From positions 1,922,001 through 1,986,000 of the forward strand of contig JAGPNK010000001.1 of NCBI GenBank assembly GCA_020746835.1: a stretch of 64,000 nt of DNA, read 5' to 3'. The position numbers and the translations under genes are program-made. Below the pieces are notes generated by a model. The model was not told the origin of the DNA, did not search any database, and was given only the letters and a program-made list of their open reading frames with translations. This document shows, in pieces, positions 11,201-22,198 of the stretch. How positions within the stretch are numbered: position 1 is the first letter of the stretch; every line of letters begins with the position of its first letter. This stretch comes from Stachybotrys elegans. Taxonomy: Eukaryota; Ascomycota; Sordariomycetes; Hypocreales; Stachybotryaceae.

Positions 11201-11510
11201 AGTCGCAAGGCACAACCTCATAGAGAGGTTTTGCCTCACCATCGACGTCCACGATGATAGTTGCGCAACGCTCACAGACTCTATTATCGGGACAGTCTCT
11301 CCTTGGCCTCAAAGTATGTGGAAGGCTCCTTTCTTCGTCATTGTCATGGTTGACACCATCAGCCCCAGGCGAGCTCTCTGCTCTTGGCCTTAGAATCCTT
11401 GAAGGAACAAGAAGTCTATCTGGCGTCCGTATTTGAAACCTCTCAGCTGAGTTCTGCTGAGTGAGGCTTCGAGGTCGCAATCCGGAAACGGTGCGCCTGA
11501 GTTGGTTCAT
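8205..11510 (-). CDS. Large cysteine-rich protein with five tandem Zn2Cys6-like modules
   Basis: A single uninterrupted frame of 1,101 residues starting at an ATG (11508-11510). Residues 73-398 hold five consecutive six-cysteine modules. Module 4 (C312, C315, C322, C333, C336, C343) has exactly the Zn(II)2Cys6 spacing C-x2-C-x6-C-x10-C-x2-C-x6-C. Module 5 (C370-C398) is C-x2-C-x6-C-x5-C-x2-C-x8-C. Module 3 (C232-C270) and module 2 (C167-C202) keep the paired CxxC but have longer loops, and module 1 (C79-C129) is the loosest. A charged linker (about 402-450) leads to a middle region with a basic KKRKK patch near 613, then a second Cys-rich half (about 758-954) with five more CxxC pairs, and an Asp/Ser-rich acidic tail. 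No fungal transcription-factor middle domain, helicase or protease motif was recognised. Nuclear localisation and nucleic-acid binding are inference. I do not recognise a named family. Confidence 0.85.
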   Translation of the reverse strand: MNQLRRTVSGLRPRSLTQQNSAERFQIRTPDRLLVPSRILRPRAESSPGADGVNHDNDEERSLPHTLRPRRDCPDNRVCERCATIIVDVDGEAKPLYEVVPCDFKPGAFPKGCTSCDKARVSDDWQGGCRLLKCSETLLRQYAEADDHPVWPDAADEPRYDHVVTVCQRCEAEGILNCDMDETLLMGCTHCAKGRKASQKPCKFTNADGNNIKLYNRPNLHQGWTKWFRHPCDGCSKPNKKNPDHVCSWISDRTTWGEACDQCKRDGVACLDGGKLIWKPDQIPGPTSWKVGRMPNPTYANLRDSTEWRTACNLCKASGAHCHVSMTTPDAACKQCTELGLECIDTHGQSYQIFDLGRVGFGMYMPYHNCDNCIKHDRPCDHQRPCDSCVDSGEAELCNKLPPSERKRDRESADEVHESSDKESPTSDKRRDESGIGENTPNDKKVRSLNKTEIYRSLNCFPRLGEAERPGPLYYLALGYGAGGVNDPKDGSRMEHWIGPPVALYGMNPGDKQKNSVSNDVDRVRNCLLPKGQPIHGGEGGLLALHEIDVTTLTAEELGKLVAEACPTAKLLNQHPKYDEQLCIARDQRRSPVRSQSNVKRKTGDGGAEDPRKKRKKTTDAAAHHVAAPSTGRRSNFTGIPPEEMDRVWRLAQFPLQGRAEGEQPPGVNEMQSKKVPAWNPRNYIEQGMSTSELFPLLPQVPGVDTKRQRTSAQTLMNLPLMRVSSFGDRWPGFEETTWLCGDPKNLTPSGDWFEGPCKKHISICSRCTNMDHDKPWGVCDECSLRNAEVAADMLFSNIKTLHKARSYFCRPCSQWLGMVPRPDVMARAGMKEAWGAFVLHGASQYPEVIHTSDGQGLMLSGSITKPMTVCACGLRMFGQRMCWPDRRDLVAKVIEKVTETNTRKRALQAVYGKALCTMCTIREPNRPAAWNPEPEVAAGTGMREVFSWACSICHSLVVNQPKDKLVPGGWEPWLGYSDGSMSSWETVAPNSVASEGDEADAADEAGDLCDSCDTCDTISDLSTETADGSDGGGNGAVEGVAVNVSASVEMSDRMADQGVGGDNADVDAGADADSDDTWSYIEENPLPDSEELSAMFPNLI

Positions 11511-13058
11511 GATGAGTATTTCGCGAGATCAAGTAAGTGAAAGGTAAATGGTTTGTCTGAATGTTGTTGGATACAAGAAAGAGATTGGAAAGCATACAGA
11601 GGGGGAGTTGGGCGCCTTTTAACCACGAGCCAGAGAGAAGGCCATAGTCTCCATGATCACTACGTTACGAGAATGTTCAGTTGTCTGTGTTGTCACGCGG
11701 CCAATGGACATGCAACCAGTCCGAATAAGAGGCATTGACACAGAACAGAGCTAAGTGACGGTTCTGAGCTCTTGGATCATACAGCTGGCAATGCTACTGG
11801 GACATACTTGACCTGGCACAGCGCCAGCTTTGTCTGCTATCGGTTCATTGCTAGCGGGCGGCATTGCGCCGGGTAGGTGTGCCGAGCACCGGATTGAAAG
11901 GAGCTCGCGGCTGAGTTCTGTGTTTGAAAGAGCCCTACATGCTTCCCTCGGAGCCTAGACCGCCATATGGGTGGCGAAACTGGCCTTGGCCGCTTCCCCG
12001 GGTGGTTACACAGAGACGAGGCTTGGCTGTCTGAAAGCATTACTGCGAGGTTGGGCCATTGGTCCTGCCCTCTATCCTGCCCTCGTGACATAGCAGGAGG
12101 GTCGAATCTTACAAGTCAAAGGAAAGAGACGGAGAAAGCCTGAGAGTGAGGAGGACAAGAGGTGGGTGAGATGTCCGTACGGCTACTTGGATACACGACA
12201 CCCATGGTTTACATGGATGAGGGGGCTTGACTCTTTGCCTGTTTCGTGTTCCCTGCTTGATACCACACCTCAATTGACCTCTCTGTACCATACTTGATCC
12301 CATGTACAAAGAAGAAGAGGAGGGAGAGGAGGATGAGAACGAAGGATGACGCAGAGTCTTGAGGGAGACGCGTGATCACCAGGGCTTGACGCACGGCCAT
12401 CGTGACACAGAGACAGACCCTGGACACGGCAAGCAGGGGGAACAGCATGTTTTCTTTCCATCTACTTCTTGTTTCTCTTGTTTGTAGTCTATCTACCTCT
12501 TCGTCTCCCGTAAAACTGCCTCTCGTCTCAACCCCCCCCTCATGAACAACCTCATGCATGGCGAACTCTCGCCTACTTCTACACTGATGGCATCAAATAC
12601 TATAGACACATACACATCCGGGCAGATCGAACCCTCCTGTCCATCTCTGCCTCCTCTATTACCCCCATATGTCGTTTATACGCATCTACGCTTTTGGGCG
12701 CCCTTTTTGTGTTTTGTACGTGTTGGTTGGTTGGTGCTGTTCGGCGCTCAATTCAGTTCCTCCATGTGCCGCCCAGATGCCGCCCTTCCTTCCCTTCCCA
12801 GATGACCCGTCCCATCGTCCCAAATATCAATCTCTTGACCCGACTCCTCTCTTTGCCTTGAATCCCCAGTACATTGCACTATCTCACTGTAATTAAATCT
12901 GTTGCCATGTCCCGTGCATGCTCCCCAGCGCTGGGCGTGGCCGTGTTCTCTATTGGCGAGGGGCTCGGTTGGCGCAGGGGGCGACAATTCGCGCGAACAG
13001 AACCCCTTTCCCAGCGCTGCTCTGCCAAATCCATCTGGAGTGCTGCTGTACTCTACTT
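11511..13058. other. Intergenic between Cys-rich gene promoter and MTR10 3' end
   Basis: Contains the promoter of the minus-strand Cys-rich gene (adjacent to 11511) and the 3' flank of MTR10. Only short, compositionally unremarkable open frames are present. I see no gene, repeat or RNA here. Confidence 0.5.
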
Positions 13059-16000
13059 TCAACCCGAGAACTGGAATCGAGTCGCTTCCAGCTGGCCTAG
13101 GCCGTCTCGCGGTGCCACGTTGCGACGCCGGTAGGTGTTCGTAAAATCCTGGAGCAACGTGCGCACGGCTCGCATACCACCCGCATCCTCGGACTGAAGC
13201 TTCTCCCTAATCCTAGTCATCAGTTTCTCGGCCTCTACCGGCGACACACTGCCCTGGGGGAGTAGCTGGATGGTGCTAGAAACCCAGTTGGTAGTTTCCG
13301 AAGGGAGGAGCTCAAAGAGAGACAACAGAAGCCCGCTGCCGTCGGCGAAGCAGTCCCTGGGGAATGTAATCATCATACCGGCCAGGACTTGCTTCACGAG
13401 GCTTTCACCCTGCTGAAGAATGACAGTCTTGACGATGGTCCTGATCTGTTCTGCCACGGGCTCGGGCAGGCTGTCGCTGCTTGCCGGGTTCCTGCCGCCG
13501 TATGAAAGCAGATCTCTCAGGAAGTGCAGAGTGGACGAAAGAGGATCACGCTGCTCCAGAGTGAGCGCATAGATGGATGCCTCCACGATGGGAACCAGCA
13601 GAGAGGAAGGGACGAGCTTCTGCGGGTAGTACAGGAGAGCGTCAATCAGCAAGCGGAAGAAGTCATCAATAACGTCAGGCAGTTCCTTCGGCTGCAGCTC
13701 CGTCATGACGCGCAGAAATGTGGTCGTCTGCGCCTCGAAGAAGGTGTAAATATCGTCCGTCGTGCTCTGGTCCACATGCTCTCGGTCCTCGGAGAACTCT
13801 CGCAGAATCGCGGAAGTCACCCAAAGGAAACAGCCCTCCCTCGAAGCCTGGAATCCAACTGCAAGCTTGTTGGCCATGACCGGCAGGAGGGGAGCCATTG
13901 CGGTCCTGTACGACATGACCATATTCCTCCAGCAGCGGCACACTCTCTCGCAGATGGGGGTGAAGTCGAGGAAGTTGTCCAGCACCGTAGACAGAATAGG
14001 GAAGACTTCCTGCCAGTACTTGACGGCAGGGTTCTCCTGGCCGTTAGAGACGTAGGGCACGACAATCTGGATGAAAATGGTGATGAGTTGGAGGTGGTCT
14101 GTATGGGCGGTTAGCACGGCCTGTCCACCAATCAATAAAAAAAAACCAAAAAAAAACCCTTACCTGCCACTGCCAGCTTGCCTTCCTCAGTGGTGGCTTC
14201 ATTGGCCTTGGCCATCAGACGCTGAACCAAGGGGTCGCAGTACAGCTTGAGGAGTCGGTACGTCTCCTCGACAGGCTGCACAGCAACCACATTGGCGACA
14301 CCCTCGGTGATTTCTTCCTTGCTGGTGTCGGGGAGCTTGTCCAGGACCTGGTCATAGAATGTCTGGAGCTGGATGACTTGTTCGCTGAGGAGGTGCTTGC
14401 AGTCGGTGCAAAAGAACTTCATAGACAAGGCCGCTGCGCGGACAATCTCCTTGGAATCGGCCTGGAAGGAGTTGACGATGTAGTTAAACTGGGGCTGGAG
14501 GTATTCGGGGTGCACGGAGGTCCATTCAGTGTATCGTCCGAGGACCATGATTGTGGCGAAGCGCAGCTTCTCGTGGCTGGGGATCTGAACCAGGAGCGGC
14601 ATCAGCTGGGGCAGCACGATTGACTCGTCCTTGTCCACCATGCGACCGAGCGCGCGCATGGCGAAAAGAGGCGCCTCCAGCTCCTGCCAATGGGGAACGT
14701 GGGTGTCCTTGACTTGGCTGGCATATTCTCGCGTCCACAGCTGGATTGCGTTCAGAACCTTGCCCAGGCACTCGGTGACCCCCATGACTTCGCAAGAATC
14801 CTTGAGCGTGTCTCCCATCTGATGCCTGAACTCTCTGAACTTCTCCTCCTGCTCCCGGTCGCCATCGAAGAGATCAGCCTCGTTGCCTGACTCGGGCTGG
14901 GGGTACTGCAGATGCTTCAGGAGGATATCGACCAACTGCGAGTAGGTATCGACCATCTGGACTCGGGCCTGAATGTATCGTTCCAGGACCAGATACTGCT
15001 TAAGCTCATACCAGAAGACGAAGGTAAACTCGATAACATCCCGGTCCTTGTCGCGTGCGGCGCAAAGGAGAACCGCATCGACCAGCGGCTTGAATTGGGC
15101 CGGCTCGCGGGCGATTCCGACGACCCAGCATTCGGCCGCCGTAGCGAGGACCTTGGTGATTGCCTTGAGGGCCTCGGTATCTTCCTCCTCGACAACCTGG
15201 TCGATGCGCGACTTGAGCGCGACGACCCTGGGGAAGAGCACCTGAATGACGTCCTTGCTTTCGTCGATGTCGCCGGTTTCCCTCAACATGGTGCAGAGAC
15301 ACTCGGACGCCTCCTGGCTGCACTCATCGCTAGTCATGCCGTTGAAGACGACGTCCAAGAGCGGAGAGTTGACGATATTTGCTACCGGCACCTCCCTGAG
15401 CCAGGATGTGATGCACTCAATCAGCTGGGGATTGCGGGCTGCAGCAGCTGGGCGAGGGGATTAGCATGTCTGGAGCGGGCATATTGATTGAGTCGATGGC
15501 CTAATACTCACGGGATGAGTGCGCATAGTTGATCAGCAGCTGCACAACCTGGCTTGCGTTGTCTCCCAGTAGGGCCTGTGTCCGTGCCGCAAGATCTTCT
15601 TCCTATGTCCAACAATTAGATCTCTGTGTCCTTCCTCTTCCACCAACCGGTCGCAAGGATGTCGAAGAAAAGAACTGCTCAGTCGATGGTTGCGCGATCC
15701 ACGTACAGACAAGGTAATTTTTCGGCCCTCGGTCACCTCCTCGGGGAGGACTCGCAGGAAGTCCAGGACGCAGGCGTGGCTCTCGGGGCTGTCGCTTAGG
15801 GACTGGACGACCGATGGAAGGACATCGTTCCAGTCCTTCATCTGGATGGCCAGGATGGCCAGGCAGACGCAGAGCTGGACCCGGATGGGCTTGGGGCCGG
15901 TAGCATAGTGCTTGAGCAGGAGAAGGAGCTGGCTCCTAAGTGCCCCGAGCTCCGAAGCAGGCACCTGGGTGGACAGATCGTAGGTGATCTGAAGCTGTCT

Positions 16001-16354
16001 GTTAGCGACATTTTGTGCTGGGAAGAGAAGGGGGGGGGGGGGTGGATGGGCTAAGGCTGTGACGACCTTTCCACGGAGAGTGATGGCGGCGAACAAAATA
16101 GCCTCTGGCTCGGCTTCAGACTGAAGAATACCGATAACGGTGCCCCATGCAGCTTTCTACCAAACGGTTCCCAGGTCAGCAAACCGACTATTCGCTCGTT
16201 TCGTACAGATGTGGACGGCACGGACCGATTTCTGAAAAGACTCGAGATATTCGTGAGCTTTCTTCTTGTCCTCCTGCTCCCCATTGCGCATCGTCATGAC
16301 GGCGCCCAGGACATCGGAGGGCGAGAAGGCCTCCTGCGCACCATTCGTAGCCAT
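13059..16354 (-). CDS. MTR10: Importin-beta family receptor Mtr10 (transportin-3 type)
   Basis: Six exons on the minus strand: 16226-16354, 16067-16156, 15707-15988, 15512-15602, 14164-15447 and 13059-14098, totalling 971 residues, the normal length for this karyopherin. The N-terminus (FSPSDVLGAVMTMRNGEQ, then FQKS-KAAWGTVIGIL) is the importin-beta N-terminal helix pair, followed by AAITLRGKITYDL and continuous HEAT-like helices to the end. Mtr10 imports SR-type RNA-binding proteins (Npl3 class) into the nucleus and recycles tRNA. Intron 3 (15989-16066) carries a G13 run on the + strand (16030-16042) and has a non-ideal donor (GTCGTC). Exon joins reproduce conserved sequence, so the model is firm except for small junction uncertainty. 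Confidence 0.93.
16030..16042 (+). repeat. G13 homopolymer inside MTR10 intron 3
   Basis: Thirteen consecutive G on the + strand (C13 on the sense strand of MTR10), entirely intronic. It would form part of the pyrimidine tract on the transcript. It is a likely site of length polymorphism or sequencing error. Confidence 0.8.
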
Positions 16355-17056
16355 GGCAGCCCAAGCGCGACCGGCGCCGCAGGATGGATATGCCTCTTCG
16401 AAGGGGAGGGAGGGAGTCGAGGATAGAGCTCGGAGAGTGTTGGCGATGGAGGATGGCAGTCGACTGTCAGCGTCGACAGCGGAATGGGCTCATATAACAG
16501 CCTCGCGCGCGGGGTCGATTCGGCTGCTTCTAACGAAGAAGCAGTGGACCTGGACGAAGAGGAAGGAGGGGGGGGGGAGGAGGAAAAGAAGATGAGCAAA
16601 GATGAGGACAAACGCAAAAACACCCAGCTGCGAGGGTATTTCTGCCTGCCCGTTTGACGAAAGAGGAGGAGATGGCGGGATGAAGCGTTTGCGTCGTAGG
16701 GGGGGAGGGATGCTGTTTATCCTTTTTTTATCTTTTCAACAAAACAATACTGACGAAAAAGCATGGTACGCTTCTCCTTACACACTCACTACGCATGCCC
16801 AGTGACGGCACGCGGGCCCAAGCCACCCATGCCTGCCTGCCAGTACAATGTACAAACCGCTTTGGCGGGGCAATGGGGGGACGAACTGCCACCGCTCCCT
16901 TAATGTTCCGTTCCGGCCTATGCCAAGACCTGTCTCACAGGAGAGCAGCAACGGAGGTGAGTGAGATTGATAGCTTCCGTATAAATGTCAGACATGGATG
17001 GACCCCCTTTCCTAGACCTTGTTCGTAGCACCATCTGCCTGTTTTTCTTTCTTTAC
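16355..17056. other. Intergenic: MTR10 promoter and FAU1 3' flank
   Basis: About 700 bases with the MTR10 promoter next to 16355 and the FAU1 terminator region near 17056. Purine-rich on the + strand around 16545-16600. No gene seen. Confidence 0.5.
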
Positions 17057-17843
17057 CTATGTCTTGATAGAGTCCTTGATCTGGCCATCCCCTACAATTA
17101 ATCCATGCAGCTTCCTGTCGTAGGGCCCCATGGGTACCGCCTCGTCAGCATCAGCTGCGAGAAGCTGTTCCCTCAGCGCCAGACCATACAGCAGCGGAGC
17201 ACGGGGCCCATCGCGAGATGACGATACCTTGGCCGCGTACCGATTGATGAAGAAGTCGTAAAATCCCTTGCCGTGCCCAAGACGCCTAATGGAGCCCATG
17301 TCGTCGACATCAAAAGCCACACCCGGCATGAGGATCAGATCCAGCGTCGCCAGGTCAGACCGTTCAGCGTCCGGCCCGCCCAGAATACGCTTCCTCTCAT
17401 GGACCGTGGCCGGGTTGATGCTCGGAATACCCCACCGGTCCGGCTGCAGGGTCTCGTAGTCCTGGAGGCTGGTAAGGCGCACCATGTCCATTACGCGCGC
17501 AGGCGTGCCCGGCGTGTCGAGCGGCGACTTGTGCAGGTAGGGCACAAAGACCTGCTTGCCCGAGGCCAGGGCGTGCCGCACGAGCGAGTCGGTCTGGATC
17601 TCGGCCGACGGCATCGAGAGGTAGATGCTGATGCTCTGGGCCTCACGGTACGGCTTGAACTCCTTCAGCGCCTCGAAGACCTGGCTGCCTGCCTTTGCAC
17701 GTCAACACTCGGATGTCCACGGCGCAGCGGGCCATGAGGGCGATGTTACTTTGTGCCAGGACGGATTCATACGGGATGCCCGACAGCCGCTGCTTCATGG
17801 CAGCCCGCAGCTTCTGCTTGGCCGCAGCCAGAGGTGTAGCCAT
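17057..17843 (-). CDS. FAU1: 5-formyltetrahydrofolate cyclo-ligase
   Basis: Two exons, 17750-17843 and 17057-17688, give 241 residues. It converts 5-formyl-THF plus ATP to 5,10-methenyl-THF, salvaging folate for one-carbon metabolism. Visible motifs are the N-terminal KQKLRAAMKQRL basic helix, ISIYLSMPSAEIQT, VFVPYL, the ELTL-like DLILMPGVAFD strand and the substrate/ATP-binding RRLGHGKGFYD loop. The 61-nt intron (17689-17749) is chosen because it restores LAQSSQVFEALKEF in frame. The exon 1 frame also stays open past the donor for 35 more codons, so an unspliced transcript would make a truncated peptide. It is divergent from the OPT gene with about 0.7 kb between start codons. Confidence 0.93.
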
Positions 17844-18559
17844 CTTGCACGTCGTTTGCTTGTTTTGGTCTGTTTGTCAGGGCGGTTCCGGCATAATCTA
17901 CTTAGTGGATGAGGTATTACTGGCCAAAGCCAACCGGGTCGTCGCATATTGGCATGGAACACTTCCGGCTCCGGGAGTCATGTGACGCCATCGCGAGATT
18001 TCTCATTAGGTAAGATGCGAGCGGCTTTTCATGTACCTACATATGTAGCTAGATACATGCTCCATAACCTCTGAAAAGCCTTGATATTCTGCAAGCATCG
18101 CAATTAGCCAGGACTCAAATACGGCGATATACATGTAATGAGATAGGTCCTTAGTCCGCCAACTGGCCAATATATCGGCTATCTCTGCACGGTATCTGTA
18201 TCCCTAACTGTTGTCTGCCGCGTTGTGCCTTAGTACCCTACCTGTACCTATCATATGTAGGCATGTACATGCACGGCTGGGTGCAGGAATCTGATGTGCG
18301 TCAGTCAGTGCTTGCAGTGGTGGCTGCCTCGACCCACAGCCTCCCGCCAACACCCTACATGCCTGTACCGCCCGCTGTAATCATACCCGCTGCAGCCGCG
18401 TCGCCCTCCTGTAGCCGACAGCCCAGGAACCAAGACACGGCGCCCCGCGCTTCCGCTGCTGCCCGCTGCTGCCCGCCACAGCCCGCTATACCACCAGACC
18501 CCATCAGCACCACTGGGCCAGATCCAATCCTTTCACTGAACGCCCCTCCGCCCACCGTC
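17844..18559. promoter_or_regulatory. Bidirectional promoter region FAU1 / OPT transporter
   Basis: The two start codons are 716 bases apart. The interval contains a perfect 12-bp palindrome CTACATATGTAG at 18037-18048, and TACCTA-type elements near 18033 and 18236-18262. A frame in phase with the OPT gene extends upstream to 18263, but its composition is low complexity and I prefer the start at 18560. Confidence 0.5.
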
Positions 18560-21500
18560 ATGGGTCGTCGACGTCCTGCGAGCCCACAGCAGCTTTCTGG
18601 TTCCTCGCCAGCATCTTCGAACCCGAATTCCCTCGTCCCAGGCCCGCACGACGTTGCCGCTTCTCGATCGTCCCCTCCCGCGACTTTCCGTCCCGCCGCG
18701 TCCACCTCTTCCTTGGCCTTGTCCTCGGCTTCTTCCTCGTCCTCCTCTCCCTCTCCTCCTCCTTCCGGATCGTCGCCCTCCATCGCCGCCGCTGCCGCCG
18801 CCGACTACATTGTCGCGGTGCCTCATGTCTCACTCACGCAAGGCAGTGCCCATACTTCCCGTGCAACAACGTCGCTCCATTCTCCTCGGCCGGCCCAGCG
18901 CACAACCCCGCCTTACTCTGAGACATTTGAGCTCAGCTCCTACAAGGATCGCTCGCAACAACATGCTCCTTCCGCTGCTGGTTCTTCCGAGGTGATAGCT
19001 GTCGAGTCGATAGCCAACCTTGATCCATCCTCCCGAGCTGCCGCTGCCGCTGCCGCCGACATGGCCTCTAAAAAGACGCCCTTCCTGCCCGATGCCGTCG
19101 CCGACCGTCTCGACGCCGCGCCCTATGGTTCTGTGTCGCTTACGCCGAGTCGCAACAATTCCCCAACAGGCAGCGACTCTTTTGCCGACAATGCTCACCA
19201 GTTGCGTCGCGTGTCCGATCATAACCGGAGCATGAGCTCCCGGCGCTCCAACCTGTCCAAACAGTCTTCGTCCCGCTTGTCCGAGGATCTAGACAGCGCC
19301 GTGCTGGTCTCCGGGTTAGACGGCCGATTCGGCATCGCGGACGCCACGCAATCCGGCGGTCTTCTGGAAGGAAACGACCCCGATGACGCTGACTCCGATC
19401 ACGGATTGCTTCATGGTCACGAAGGTTCGCCTTCTGGCCACGATGCCGTCGACGACAATTCGCCCCACGAAGCTGTGCGAGCTTCCGTGCCTCCTACCGA
19501 CAACACTACCCTCTCCATCAACACTCCGCGCATGTGGTTTCTGTCCGTACTGTTCGCCATCCTCGGATCTTCTACCAATTTATTTTTCGCTTTGAGATAC
19601 CCCAGCGTTGCTATCACGCCCGTTATTGCCCTCCTTCTTGTTCACCCCCTCGGTCATCTATGGGACTACACCTTTAAACGACATTACGACCCTGATGAGG
19701 AGTTTGTCGACGGCGTCCTTACTCCGTCCGCCCCTTCGAGTCCTACCTCCGCACCTCGAGGCGCTCCCCGGCGCTCTGGGAAGAACACCCGCTCCTGGAG
19801 GTTGTGGCTGGCCCAAGGGCGGTGGAACGAAAAGGAGCACACTTGCGTCTATGTGAGCAGCAATGTCGCCTTTGGCTTCGCTTTCGCGACAGACGTCATT
19901 GTCGAGCAGACTCGCTTCTACAATCAAGAGGCCCCCATCCTGTATCAGCTCCTCCTGACAATCTCCACTCAGATCCTCGGGTACGGCTTCGCGGGACTCA
20001 CTCGTCGTTTTCTAGTTCATCCGAGTGGCATGATATGGCCGGGCACTCTCATGTCCGCTGCCATGTTCTCTACTCTGCATAAGCAGGAGAACAAGCCTGC
20101 CAACGGCTGGACCATCAGCAGGTGGAACTTCTTCTACGTCGTCTTTCTGGGGTCGTTCCTGTTCTACTTCCTCCCGGGCCTACTCATGCCTGCGCTGAGC
20201 TACTTCAATGTCATAACCTGGTTCGCCCCCAAAAACGTCGTCGTGGCCAACCTATTTGGGGTTGTGTCAGGCTTGGGACTCTTCCCCTTGACTTTCGACT
20301 GGGCCCAGGTTACCTATGTTGGCTCCCCCCTACTCGTGCCCTTCTGGGCATCAGTCAATGTTGTCGGGGGCCTCGTTGTCATCATGTGGATCGCCGCTCC
20401 GATCTTGTACTACACCAACTTCCTGTACTCATCCTACATGCCAATGCTGTCGGCTGCTGTGTTCGACAACACTGGGAGCGTGTACGACGTCAGCAAGATC
20501 CTCACGCCCGAGTTCGTGTTTGATAAGACCGCCTACAAGAACTACAGCAGAGTCTTTCTGCCTGCCACCTACATGCTCAGCTACGGCACGCAGTTTGCCG
20601 GGCTGGCAGCGCTCCTCACCCACACCGCCCTCTGGCACGGCAAAGACATGGTGACGTCGCTGAAGAAGGCTCTTGCTGAGACCCGAGACCAGTCCAAGCA
20701 TGGCTATCAGCCCGTGGCCGACTCGGCGGATGGCCGCCGCTCGAGCTCTCAGTCCTCTCCCGGTATCGAGGACATGTTGAGCCGGGAGGACGTACACTCG
20801 CGCCTTATGCGGCGCTACCAAGACGCCCCTCTGAGCTGGTACCTGATCACCTTCGTGACCATGACGGGCATTGGGATATTTGTCGTTGAATAGTGCGTTA
20901 TGCGGCTCCCGGCACTCTCTCTCTTGGCTCCATCTTGCTAACTCACGCCTAGTTATCCCGTCCATCTCCCTTGGTACGGTCTGCTCCTAGCCCTCGGCAT
21001 CGGCGCCGTCTTCTTCATCCCCAACGGCATCATCATGGCCGTCACGAACCAGCACAGCAGCATCTACCTCATATGCCAGCTCATATGCGGCGTCGTCTTC
21101 CCAGGCCGCCCCGTCGCCAACATGGTCTTCGTCGCCTACGGCTACATATCCTCGGCGCAGGGCATCAAATTTGCCTCGGACCTCAAGCTCGGCCACTACA
21201 TGAAGATTCCTCCCCGCATCATGTTCACCGTCCAAGTCGTCGCCACCCTCGTCTCCTCCGTCATCCAGATCATCGTCCTCAACTGGATGTTCGCCAACGT
21301 CTCGGGCATGTGCACCTCCGAGGCCGTCAACGGCTTCACCTGCCCCATCGCCCGTGTCCACTTCAACGGCTCCATCCTCTGGGGCGTCGTCGGGCCCGGC
21401 GAGTTCTTCGGCCCCAATGCCTTGTACCGCTGGCTCGTATGGTGCTTCCCCCTCGGCGTCCTCCTCCCCATCCCGCTGTGGCTCTACAGCCGCAACAAGA

Positions 21501-21856
21501 AGACCAGCCTCCTGCGCAAGGTCAACGTCCCCGTCATCTGCGGCGCCATGTCCTGGATCCCTCCCGCCACGGGGCTTAACTTCTCCGTCTGGGCCCTCGT
21601 CTGCTACGTCTTCAACTACCACATCAAGAATCGCGCCAACGCCTGGTGGTCCAAGTACACCATGACGCTGAGCGCCGCCCTCGACTCCGGCCTTGCCTTT
21701 GGCATCGTCGTCGTCTTCTTCGGCATCATATACCCCGGCTTGATGAAGAACTTCAGCTGGTGGGGAACAGAGGTTTACAAACAAGGCTGTGATTGGCAGG
21801 CCTGTGCCTACAAGGACGTCCCTGAAGGACAGCACTTTGGGCCATCGACATGGTGA
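18560..21856 (+). CDS. OPT-family oligopeptide transporter
   Basis: Two exons (18560-20892, 20953-21856) joined by a 60-nt intron give 1,078 residues; the join restores VEYYPVHLPWYG. The first ~300 residues are Ser/Pro/Ala-rich and probably disordered and cytosolic. The membrane domain begins near RMWFLSVLFAILGSSTNLFF and shows PT-clade OPT signatures: SLRYPSV-like ALRYPSVAIT, WNEKEHTCVYVSSNVA, HPSGMIWPGTL, FGLFPLTFDW-like GLGLFPLTFDW, NQHSSIYLICQLICG, GPGEFFGPNALY and the C-terminal block ending GPSTW. These are proton-coupled importers of small peptides at the plasma membrane. The frame is open upstream to 18263, so an N-terminus longer by 99 residues cannot be excluded. An alternative would be a vacuolar OPT. 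Confidence 0.92.
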
Positions 21857-22198
21857 TGTAGTGGTCCGTCCTTGTATTTATGTTGCCCATTCTCATCTTT
21901 TCTTGAATAGAGCGTTGCTGCTGCACACGCACGTCTTGCATAAAGTCTAGATACCACTTTGATTGGCGCCAAAGCCGTCCTGCATTCATCCAGCCTTTGA
22001 TCCTAATAGCATATCAAGTTGCCATACCCAGGCATGGACTGAGGACCAACCATCATTCGTGATTCTTATTACTGTTGACGGAGTAATGTACAATGTGCAA
22101 GCAGCCGGTGGTCGCAAGGCTGCTGCCCAATCGCCGCCCCGATCATACTGGACCATCGTTAATTTTTTTGGTTTCGTTTCTTTGGTTCTTTCCATATT
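21857..22198. terminator. Convergent 3' region OPT / RPN1
   Basis: The 342-base interval between two convergent stop codons. It should carry both polyadenylation regions. No open frame of note. Confidence 0.5.

Noticed and set aside
18263..18559. A 99-residue N-terminal extension of the OPT protein
   Set aside because: In frame, but Pro/Ala-rich with no conservation cue; the ATG at 18560 is a better start, although transcript data could reverse this.
20987..21835. A 282-codon minus-strand frame opposite the OPT second exon
   Set aside because: Asp/Glu/Val-rich mirror of membrane-segment codons; the OPT motifs on the + strand are clear.
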